From Pseudomonadota bacterium (lineage in GTDB: Bacteria > Pseudomonadota > Alphaproteobacteria > Sphingomonadales > Sphingomonadaceae), in contig JAEXLC010000313.1 of NCBI GenBank assembly GCA_023445495.1, positions 1 through 5,584 on the forward strand: 5,584 nucleotides of DNA. Direction: 5' to 3'. The notes under the pieces are model-generated. The model ran no database searches and was not told the DNA's origin. It was given only the letters and a program-made list of their open reading frames with translations. This document shows, piece after piece, positions 1-5,433 of the stretch; positions within the stretch are counted from its first letter, which is position 1, and the number at the start of each line of letters is the position of its first letter. The position numbers and the translations under genes were made by a program.

Positions 1-12
1 CCCCGCCCGGCG

Positions 13-24
13 CCCCCCCCCCCC
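13..24. repeat. 12-base C homopolymer (G12 on the minus strand)
   Basis: An uninterrupted run of twelve C lies 28 bases beyond the stop codon of the precursor gene, inside a C/G-only stretch reaching the window edge. On the strand transcribed with the precursor it reads as G12. It follows no strong hairpin and is not a U-tract, so it does not look like an intrinsic terminator. It may be a slippage-prone tract or a sequencing/assembly artefact near a contig end; the sequence alone cannot tell these apart. Confidence 0.8.
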
Positions 25-32
25 GAAACTTT

Positions 33-55
33 CAGATCAAACGATCAACGAATCA
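33..55 (-). repeat. Short degenerate tandem repeat (GATCAA units) at the precursor stop
   Basis: On the plus strand the units GATCAAAC (35-42) and GATCAACG (43-50) are adjacent, followed by the related AATCA, which contains the precursor stop codon. The two GATC sequences could also form a 4-bp stem with a 4-base loop, which is too weak to act as a terminator alone. No function can be assigned; it may be a chance duplication. Confidence 0.4.
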
Positions 56-196
56 GGACAGGCCCGCGCCGCCGTCGACGATCGCGCCGCCCGAAGCCTC
101 GGCGTCACCCGCCTGCATGTCGCGCACTTCCGGACGCACCCACTCCGACCGCACGTCGGCCGAGTCGACACGGAGCTCTTCGGAAATATTCTGCAT
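53..196 (-). CDS. Putative lasso-type RiPP precursor peptide (A), 47 aa
   Basis: This is the likely substrate of the cluster. Translation from ATG at 196 gives 47 residues with an acidic N-terminal half. It carries a leader motif WVRPEVRDMQAG (19-30), matching the YxxPxL pattern bound by PqqD-like recognition elements with Trp replacing Tyr, then DAEAS and the C-terminal stretch GGAIVDGGAGLS (36-47). Asp41 is the only acidic residue in the C-terminal part and so the only candidate for the macrolactam bond. Ser47, the last residue, is the expected target of the HPr-kinase-like neighbour, since paeninodin-type kinases are known to phosphorylate a C-terminal Ser. An SD-like AGGGG sits 8 bases upstream and a promoter about 60 bases upstream. 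The usual Thr at leader position -2 is absent. Core start is uncertain: Ala34 would give an 8-residue ring, Ser35 a 7-residue ring, and motif spacing predicts Gly36. The gene is identified by motif and context, with no search done. Confidence 0.85.
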   Translation of the reverse strand: MQNISEELRVDSADVRSEWVRPEVRDMQAGDAEASGGAIVDGGAGLS

Positions 197-204
197 CGCA
201 TTTT

Positions 205-209
205 CCCCT
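205..209 (-). promoter_or_regulatory. Ribosome binding site of the precursor gene
   Basis: AGGGG on the minus strand, followed by AAA and 8 bases in total before the ATG at 196. It decides the start at 196 over the ATG five bases upstream (201), which lies in another frame and would be too close to the site. Confidence 0.65.
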
Positions 210-213
210 ATTG

Positions 214-227
214 AGCGAAACTTCGCT
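214..227 (-). promoter_or_regulatory. Inverted repeat in the precursor 5' leader
   Basis: The plus strand reads AGCGAA-AC-TTCGCT, a perfect dyad with 6-bp arms. In the transcript it can fold as a 5-bp stem with a 4-base loop, ending five bases before the Shine-Dalgarno sequence. It lies downstream of the predicted transcription start. It could be an operator half-site pair, an mRNA-stabilising 5' hairpin, or a modulator of translation. The function is inferred only from position. Confidence 0.4.
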
Positions 228-253
228 GGTCGTTCTTGGTAACTGAGACCCGA

Positions 254-282
254 ACTATAGGTTGCCCGCCAATTCTGTGCAA
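254..282 (-). promoter_or_regulatory. Probable sigma-70-type promoter of the precursor gene
   Basis: On the minus strand TTGCAC (282-277) and TATAGT (259-254) are separated by exactly 17 bases. TATAGT matches the -10 consensus at five of six positions, and the -35 keeps the important TTG. Predicted transcription starts near 247, giving a 5' leader of about 50 bases. The promoter lies in the gap between the cyclase stop and the precursor start, so the precursor can be transcribed separately from, and more strongly than, the enzyme genes. Confidence 0.65.
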
Positions 283-308
283 GCCAGCGCGCTAGATAGG
301 GAAATCCC

Positions 309-2243
309 TCAAAGGTTACTGCGCGACGCGCGGCGCAGGAAATGGCCGACGGCGCTGCCCCGCAACAGGGTCATCCGATAGCGCTCGATAAGCTCCGGCT
401 TCTCCCAGCCCCCCTCGGGAAGCTCCGCCGCAAGCGCCCGCATCCTCGGCAGGTCGAGCAGCGCGGCGGTCTCCAGGTCCTCCAGCCGGGCCAGGTCCTC
501 GGCAAGGCCCTGCCGCCCCGCCGCGATCGATTCGTGCCAGTCCGCGGCCTGATAGCCGCGGCGCCGCTCCTCGAGCACCGACGCGGGCAGGCGATCCGCG
601 AGCACGCGCCTGCCCAGCGCCCCGGGCACGCCACCGGCCAGGAACAGATGCGTCGGAAGCGAGAGGCAGAACTCGATCAGCCGGCGATCGGCGGTGGGAT
701 CGCGCTGGTCGATGCCGCTCGCACCGATCGCGGCCTTGAGGAAATTGCCCTTGTCGATCCGCCGGAGCACCCAGAGCCGCGTCTCGAAGCCATCCTTGCG
801 CGGACGGTAGCTGGGATCGAGCCCCCGCTCGCGCGCCAGCCGGGCGAAATCGAGCGACCGGACGCGATCGGGATGCAGCGCCGTATAGTGCTCCACCCGG
901 CCGCTCGTGGCCGGGCCGGAGCGCAGCCGCGACCATAGCCATGCCGGAATCCAGGGACCCAATGCCAGCGCGGCCACGCCGCGCCAGCGCATTTTCCCCT
1001 TGCCCACCAGCGCCCGGCCGTCGCGCCACAACTGCCACCACGCGCCCTTGCGGACCAGCTCGGACAGGCGCTCCAGCCCCGCATAGCTGATCGTCATGTT
1101 GCCCATCTCGCCGGTCAGCATGATCCGGATGCCGCGCCGCCCCGCTTCGGCGTTGATCGCGCTCCACCAGCGATCGTTGCAGGGATTGAGCAGCGGTCGG
1201 TCGAGCAGGTGGAAGGAACGGTCCCAGCCATCCCCCATCGCGCCGGGCGCGCTTCCGACCCGGACATGATCGATATTGGGATAGAGCGCCGCGGTCTCGG
1301 CCGCCAGCGGCCCCTCATCGGCGATGCGCCCCTTGGGCACCGCCCCCGCATAGCCCGGGCGCGGCACCGCGGTGAAGGCGGTCAGCCGTCCACCGGTGCC
1401 GGCCATCAGCCTCGCGGCGGTCGCGGTAACCGCGCCGCTGTCGAGCCCGCCGCTCAGATGGCTGCCGACCTGCCCGTCGGCGCCGCGCAGGCACGCGGCC
1501 ACCGCGGCATCCAGCTGCGCGCGCAACGCCGCCACCGGATCGCTGCCCTGCCAGACGCCGATCGACTCCCGCGTCGGGTTCCAATGCCGGTGGGTACGCG
1601 CGCCCTCGCGGTCGATCACCACGAAATGCCCGCCTTCGACCCGGTCTATCCCCTGGAAGAAGCTGCGGGGCCCGGTTTCGGGCAACAGCGCCAGCAGCTC
1701 CGCGGCGCGTACCTCGTCGGGCGCATAGGGTATCTCGGCCAGGGCATGCAGCCCCTTGGGCATCGAGGCGAAGGCGACGAAGCCCTTGCCGAGATGATAA
1801 TGGAGCGGCCGGGTGCCGATATGGTCGCGCGCCAGGATCAGGCGCTTTTCCGCGACATCCCAGACGGCAAAGGCATAGGAGCCGTAGAGATGGGCGAAGC
1901 AATCCTCGCCCCAGCGCTGCCAGGCGCGCAGCAGCAGGGCCGAATCGGAAAGCCGAAGCGCATCGCCGCGCGCCATTTCCAGCGCGTCCACCAGCTGATC
2001 GCGATCGTCGAGCCGTACATCGCCGACGAGCAGATAGCGGCCATCGTCGCTCTCGCACGGCCCGCGATCATAGCGGTCTTCGGGCAGCGTTTCGAACAGG
2101 CAGCGGCCGAGCGCGACGATGCCCCAATCGGCCAGCGCCTCGCCGTCCGGTCCGTAGATCTTCTGGGCGGACAACATGCGCCGGCACGATGCCGCCGGCG
2201 CCAGCGCGCCTTCCGGACTCCAGACCCCGGCCAGCGCCGTCAT
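309..2243 (-). CDS. Asparagine-synthetase-like macrolactam synthetase (lasso cyclase, C protein), 644 aa
   Basis: Predicted to adenylate the Asp side chain of the precursor with ATP and let the freed N-terminal amine attack it, forming the macrolactam ring. An N-terminal class II amidotransferase-like domain covers about 1-215, with RDHIGTRPLHY at 139-149. The synthetase domain covers about 235-630, with the PP-loop SGGLDS at 264-269, a TGEMGN segment at 377-382, DPTADRRLIEFCLSLP at 515-530 and RGYQAADW at 562-569. The N-terminus reads MTALAG: the catalytic Cys of true asparagine synthetases is absent, so glutamine cannot be hydrolysed, as is usual for lasso cyclases. The length fits the family. 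The ATG at 2243 was chosen over an upstream TTG (2258) because GGGGAAG lies six bases before it and the family starts close to this point. The precursor gene lies 112 bases downstream on the same strand. An authentic asparagine synthetase is unlikely in this context. Confidence 0.93.
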   Translation of the reverse strand: MTALAGVWSPEGALAPAASCRRMLSAQKIYGPDGEALADWGIVALGRCLFETLPEDRYDRGPCESDDGRYLLVGDVRLDDRDQLVDALEMARGDALRLSDSALLLRAWQRWGEDCFAHLYGSYAFAVWDVAEKRLILARDHIGTRPLHYHLGKGFVAFASMPKGLHALAEIPYAPDEVRAAELLALLPETGPRSFFQGIDRVEGGHFVVIDREGARTHRHWNPTRESIGVWQGSDPVAALRAQLDAAVAACLRGADGQVGSHLSGGLDSGAVTATAARLMAGTGGRLTAFTAVPRPGYAGAVPKGRIADEGPLAAETAALYPNIDHVRVGSAPGAMGDGWDRSFHLLDRPLLNPCNDRWWSAINAEAGRRGIRIMLTGEMGNMTISYAGLERLSELVRKGAWWQLWRDGRALVGKGKMRWRGVAALALGPWIPAWLWSRLRSGPATSGRVEHYTALHPDRVRSLDFARLARERGLDPSYRPRKDGFETRLWVLRRIDKGNFLKAAIGASGIDQRDPTADRRLIEFCLSLPTHLFLAGGVPGALGRRVLADRLPASVLEERRRGYQAADWHESIAAGRQGLAEDLARLEDLETAALLDLPRMRALAAELPEGGWEKPELIERYRMTLLRGSAVGHFLRRASRSNL

Positions 2244-2249
2244 CGGTGA

Positions 2250-2256
2250 CTTCCCC
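2250..2256 (-). promoter_or_regulatory. Ribosome binding site fixing the cyclase start
   Basis: GGGGAAG on the minus strand, six bases before the ATG at 2243. The alternative TTG codon at 2258 overlaps this site and would add five residues, so the ATG is preferred. Confidence 0.6.
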
Positions 2257-2300
2257 AAAATTTACGCAGATTCATCATGGCCCTGGCGCGGTAAATCGCA

Positions 2301-2338
2301 CCGGGCGCGCCGGCACGCAAGCGACTCTCCGCGCCCGG
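2301..2338. repeat. Perfect 9-bp inverted repeat in the divergent C/K intergenic region
   Basis: CCGGGCGCG at 2301-2309 is mirrored exactly by CGCGCCCGG at 2330-2338, with a 20-base spacer. It sits in the 142-bp region between the cyclase start (2243, minus) and the kinase start (2386, plus), where promoters for both genes would have to lie if each has its own. No convincing -10/-35 pair was seen on either strand here. It could be a regulator site shared by the two divergent genes or a hairpin in one 5' leader; GC-rich chance pairing is also possible. Confidence 0.45.
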
Positions 2339-2385
2339 CCTATCGGAGCTTCCTCGATCGGCACTTCCTACCTATGGATAGCCCG

Positions 2386-3300
2386 ATGACCGGCAATGGC
2401 CACGAATACCGTCTCTTCGGACTGCCGATTCGCTCGGCCCTGCCCCTGCCCGAACTCGTACCCGATGCGCATGGCGCCGCGGACCCGGTCGAGATTCGCC
2501 TGGGCGCGGTGGCGCCGCCGCCGCCGCAGGACGCATCGACGCACTGGTTGACGCGCGTCCCCGACGGCGCCGTGCTGAGCGTGACCGATGTCGGCCGCTT
2601 CGCAATCCGGGAAGGCCGGGAGATCGTGATCGATCCCGACGGCGCCGCTTCGGAACGCAATCTCCGCCTCTTCCTGCTCGGCTCGGCGATGGGCGCGTTG
2701 CTGCACCAGCGCCGATTGCTGCCGCTGCATGCCAATGCGATCGACGTGGACGGCAAGGCCGTGGCCTTTCTCGGGCATTCGGGCGCGGGGAAATCGACCC
2801 TTGCCGCCGCCTTCCACGATGCCGGGCACGACATCCTGTCCGACGATGTCTGCGTCGTCACCCCGGATGCCGGCGATTTCGTCGCCCATCCCGGGATTCC
2901 CCGGCTGCGGCTGTGGCGCGACGCGATCGAGCGCTCGGGCCGCGAGACCGACGATTATGAGCGCGCCTTCGATGCGCTCGACAAATATACCGTGCCGGTG
3001 GCGATCGCGTCCCGATCCAGCGCATTGCCGATCGGATCGATTTTCCTGCTGGCGCGCGGATCCGACACGTCATCGGTCGAGATCCGCCCGCTTCGTGGCA
3101 CCGCGGCGATGCGCGCGCTGATGGAAAACACCTATCGCGGCGGCTTCATCCCGATCACCGGCGACACGCGCGCGCATTTCGAAGCCTGTCTGGCGCTGAG
3201 CCGCGCCGTCCCGGTCTTCGAGCTGTCCCGGCCGTGGACCAGCGCCGATCAGGGCGAGACGCTGGCCGGAATCCGCTCATTCCTGCTTGAGCGGGCCTAG
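2386..3300 (+). CDS. HPr-kinase-like RiPP precursor kinase (K), 304 aa
   Basis: A P-loop kinase related to the C-terminal domain of HPr kinase/phosphorylase. Paeninodin-type clusters use such enzymes to phosphorylate the C-terminal Ser of the precursor, and the precursor here also ends in Ser. Visible motifs are LLPLHANAI (111-119) just before the kinase core, Walker A GHSGAGKST (130-138) and LSDDVCVV (151-158), whose Asp pair matches the catalytic aspartates of the HPr kinase fold. YRGGF follows at 250-254. The first about 105 residues form a separate N-terminal domain of unknown fold that is not the usual HPr kinase N-domain. A housekeeping HPr kinase is less likely given that N-terminus and the setting. 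The start is uncertain: ATG 2386 has a GGA seven bases upstream, while ATG 2374 (four residues longer) has no purine-rich site. It diverges from the cyclase and its 3' end overlaps the B1 gene by 24 bp. Confidence 0.88.
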   Translation: MTGNGHEYRLFGLPIRSALPLPELVPDAHGAADPVEIRLGAVAPPPPQDASTHWLTRVPDGAVLSVTDVGRFAIREGREIVIDPDGAASERNLRLFLLGSAMGALLHQRRLLPLHANAIDVDGKAVAFLGHSGAGKSTLAAAFHDAGHDILSDDVCVVTPDAGDFVAHPGIPRLRLWRDAIERSGRETDDYERAFDALDKYTVPVAIASRSSALPIGSIFLLARGSDTSSVEIRPLRGTAAMRALMENTYRGGFIPITGDTRAHFEACLALSRAVPVFELSRPWTSADQGETLAGIRSFLLERA

Positions 3301-3579
3301 CGTAACCAGGCCATCGCGCGCGAGGCCGTCGAGCAGCGCAAGGACATCCCCCTCGCACTGGGCGGGCTCGACCTTGAATTCCTTCGAAAGCGACTCGCAC
3401 AGGGTAGTGACCAGCATCGGCTCTTCGATCATCTTCCAGATTCGATAGGCCGTGGCGTTGAATCCATAGCATTTTCCATTGTCGATATGCAGGGCAACCA
3501 TTTCCCCGTCGACTTCCGCTTCGAGCAGATCATTACCGCGACGTACCCAAAGCGGCTTCGCGTCCCCGCGATCCGTCAT
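3277..3579 (-). CDS. PqqD-like RiPP recognition element (lasso B1 protein), 100 aa
   Basis: A small stand-alone leader-binding protein that captures the precursor leader and presents it to the peptidase B2 and possibly the kinase. The whole length corresponds to one PqqD-like winged-helix domain. A beta-rich N-terminal part with VALHIDNGKCYGFNATAYRIW (28-48; key residues Asp33, Cys37, Tyr38, Asn41, Trp48) precedes helical segments with the family-typical pattern of Leu57-Phe68-Val70, a DVLALLDGL stretch (78-86) and a closing GLV (90-92). By family knowledge, the leader Trp19/Pro22 would pack against its beta strand and third helix. The start is well supported by AAGGAGGA just upstream. It lies 29 bases downstream of the exporter gene on the same strand, so the two are probably one operon. 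Its stop lies inside the 3' end of the convergent kinase gene. A PQQ-biosynthesis role is unlikely because no other pqq gene is near. Confidence 0.92.
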   Translation of the reverse strand: MTDRGDAKPLWVRRGNDLLEAEVDGEMVALHIDNGKCYGFNATAYRIWKMIEEPMLVTTLCESLSKEFKVEPAQCEGDVLALLDGLARDGLVTLGPLKQE

Positions 3580-3583
3580 CCAG

Positions 3584-3591
3584 TCCTCCTT
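3584..3591 (-). promoter_or_regulatory. Strong ribosome binding site of the B1 gene
   Basis: AAGGAGGA, a near-perfect Shine-Dalgarno sequence, sits four bases before the ATG at 3579 within the short gap after the exporter stop codon. It suggests efficient independent translation of B1 from a shared D-B1 message. Confidence 0.75.
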
Positions 3592-3608
3592 GTGCGTTTC
3601 GCGCGAGC

Positions 3609-5357
3609 CTAGTCATCGCATGGCACGGCGACAAGCGTCGCCAGCGTACCGTTCTTCAAGGTGATGACCCGGTCGCAATGGCGCAGCCCTTCGTCCCGGT
3701 GCGTGATCATCACGATGGTCGGGCGGGGCACCAGCGTGCCGATCCGCGCGAGCAGCGCCGCCTCGCCCGCGGTATCGATCGCGCTGGTCGCCTCGTCGAG
3801 AATCAGCAGCGCGGGATTGCGCAGCAAGGCCCGCGCCAGCGCCAGCCGCTGGCGCTCGCCGCCCGAGAACAACGCGCCGCGCTCGCCCACCACCGTATCC
3901 AGTCCGGCGGGCAGGCGCGCGACCAGCTCGCTCGCCCCCGCCAGCGCCAGCGCGCGGGCCAAGGCCTCTTCCCCGGTTTCCACCGCGGCCCAGAGGAGGT
4001 TGCGCCGAAGCGTGTCGTTGAACAGGAAACCGTCCTGCGCGAGATACGAAATCCCACGCTGCCAGCCCGGCGCGTTCTCGGGGGTGAGCCGGACGCCGCC
4101 GACCCGGATTTCCCCGGCCTGCGGCACGATCAGCCCGGCGAGCAGGTCGATCAGCGTCGTCTTGCCCGCGCCCGAATGGCCGGCGATCCCGACGAACTCA
4201 CCCTCCCGGATCGACAGGTCGAGCCCATGCACGCCACCGCCACCCGCATGGCCGAAGCTGACGCCGCGAAGCGCGATGTCGCCTTGCAGGGGCGCAGCGA
4301 TCCCCTGCCCGCCATCCTGCGCATCGCTGTCCAGCTCGCGAACCAATGCGTCGATCGCCTCGAAGCTGCCCACCGCGAAGAAGAAGTTCTGGGCGGCCTG
4401 CTGCACCAGCTGCGCGGGCCCGGCCATGCGCGCGAAAATCACCAGCAGCGCGATCAGCAGCGCCGGGGCAAGGCCGAACACGCCGAACCCGACGAGCAGC
4501 ACGGCACTGCCGATCACGGCGCTGCCGATGCCGAATATCAGCCGGGTCCCGGCCTGTCGCTTCAGGAAGAGGAGCTGGCGTGAGCGCAGATGCGTCTGGG
4601 TCGCGTGGAATTCGCCGACAAAGGCGTCCTGCGCATTTTGCGCCGCCGCGGTCTTGAGCCCGGCGAGAAGGCTCGCCGCGCTGCCCATCAGCGCCTGGCT
4701 GGCGGTGAGCACCTCGATGCCGAGATCGCGCGCGCGGCGCTGGCCGAAGAGCAGGGCAAGGGCGCCAAGGCCAAGAACGAGCAGCAGGATCGCCGAGAAG
4801 CCGGGGGAAAGCGCGAGCGCCAGCCCCGCCTGGATCCCGAGCATCGCCAGCGCCACCGCGCCCTGAATCAGATATTGCACGCTGCTGCCGAGCCGCTGGA
4901 TCTCCGTGCCCACCAGCCCGGAGACGCGCGCATGCCGCAGGCCCGCAACGCGCGGCCAGGGCGCGTCCGCCAGCGCCCGGATCACCCGGCTCCGCTGCGC
5001 CTCGACAAAGCCGGTCTGCAGCCGCGCCAGCGCCGTATCGCGCGCATGGAGAATGGCGCCGCGCACGATCATGACCGCCACGAAGAGCCCGAGCAGCGAT
5101 GCCAGCCGCGATACCGGCGCGGCTGGAAGGAACGCGCCGAGCCAGGCAAACAGCGTCGAATGGCTCCATTGGCCGGTGGGATCGGTCACGACGAGCAGGA
5201 TCGGCGCGAGCAGCATCAGTCCCGCGCCCTCGAGCAGCGCGCCGGCTGCAACGAGCATGGCCGCCCTTGCCGTCCCCTTTCCGTCCTCGCCCCGCAGCGC
5301 ACCGACAAAGTGGGCGACAGCCCGCCACGGTCGCAGCGGTGCACGCCAATCGCGCAT
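3609..5357 (-). CDS. ABC exporter with fused membrane and ATPase domains (D protein), 582 aa
   Basis: Predicted inner-membrane half-transporter that dimerises and exports the mature peptide, and may also give self-immunity. The membrane domain (about 30-325) shows hydrophobic stretches near 33-57, 86-104, 165-203 and 272-308; the last two are long enough for two helices each, giving about six. The ATPase domain has Walker A GHSGAGKTT (393-401), Q-loop SYLAQD (437-442), signature FSGGE (497-501), Walker B with catalytic Glu LLILDEATS (517-525), D-loop SAID (525-528) and H-loop ITHRD (551-555), so all catalytic motifs are intact. There is no N-terminal C39 peptidase domain, consistent with leader removal by a separate B2. 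The ATG at 5357 was chosen over one at 5435 because AAGGAG lies eight bases upstream and the extra 26 residues look non-coding and would overlap the divergent B2 start. It is first in a likely D-B1 operon. Substrate assignment rests on context. Confidence 0.92.
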   Translation of the reverse strand: MRDWRAPLRPWRAVAHFVGALRGEDGKGTARAAMLVAAGALLEGAGLMLLAPILLVVTDPTGQWSHSTLFAWLGAFLPAAPVSRLASLLGLFVAVMIVRGAILHARDTALARLQTGFVEAQRSRVIRALADAPWPRVAGLRHARVSGLVGTEIQRLGSSVQYLIQGAVALAMLGIQAGLALALSPGFSAILLLVLGLGALALLFGQRRARDLGIEVLTASQALMGSAASLLAGLKTAAAQNAQDAFVGEFHATQTHLRSRQLLFLKRQAGTRLIFGIGSAVIGSAVLLVGFGVFGLAPALLIALLVIFARMAGPAQLVQQAAQNFFFAVGSFEAIDALVRELDSDAQDGGQGIAAPLQGDIALRGVSFGHAGGGGVHGLDLSIREGEFVGIAGHSGAGKTTLIDLLAGLIVPQAGEIRVGGVRLTPENAPGWQRGISYLAQDGFLFNDTLRRNLLWAAVETGEEALARALALAGASELVARLPAGLDTVVGERGALFSGGERQRLALARALLRNPALLILDEATSAIDTAGEAALLARIGTLVPRPTIVMITHRDEGLRHCDRVITLKNGTLATLVAVPCDD

Positions 5358-5433
5358 CCAGCCATCTCCTTGCACCTTCCGGCGTGATACGGGACAGAAT
5401 GCGCCAGTGAAAGCGATTGCCGTCCCGGGCGGC
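5358..5433. promoter_or_regulatory. Divergent intergenic region between exporter and B2 peptidase
   Basis: These 76 bases separate the exporter start (minus) from the likely B2 start (plus) and presumably carry two promoters back to back. The exporter Shine-Dalgarno AAGGAGA is at 5371-5365. On the minus strand a TATCAC can be seen 17 bases after TTTCAC, and on the plus strand TTGCAC is followed by CAGAAT at a long spacing. Both are poor matches, so no promoter is assigned with confidence. Confidence 0.35.

Noticed and set aside
286..293. AGCGCGCT palindrome beside the precursor -35 element
   Set aside because: An 8-bp GC palindrome is common in DNA of this composition, and nothing else marks it as an operator.
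298..309. AGGGA-AA-TCCCT dyad at the cyclase stop as an intrinsic terminator
   Set aside because: The stem is only 4-5 bp and no U-tract follows on the minus strand, so termination there is not supported.
1209..2249. 346-aa plus-strand open frame opposite the cyclase gene
   Set aside because: It lies entirely antisense to a gene with intact family motifs; its composition is Arg/Ala/Gln/Pro-rich with no recognisable domain, typical of shadow frames in GC-rich DNA.
2176..2385. Upstream extension of the kinase to an ATG at 2176
   Set aside because: It would overlap the start of the divergent cyclase by 68 bp, carries a low-complexity non-family N-terminus and has no ribosome site; the frame is simply open by GC bias.
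3277..3579. PqqD of the pyrroloquinoline quinone pathway
   Set aside because: No pqqA, pqqC or pqqE-like gene is nearby; the cyclase, kinase, exporter and B2 neighbours indicate a lasso-type B1 protein.
3661..4866. 401-aa plus-strand open frame opposite the ABC exporter
   Set aside because: Ser/Arg/Ala/Pro-rich with no motifs, antisense to a complete ABC transporter; a shadow frame.
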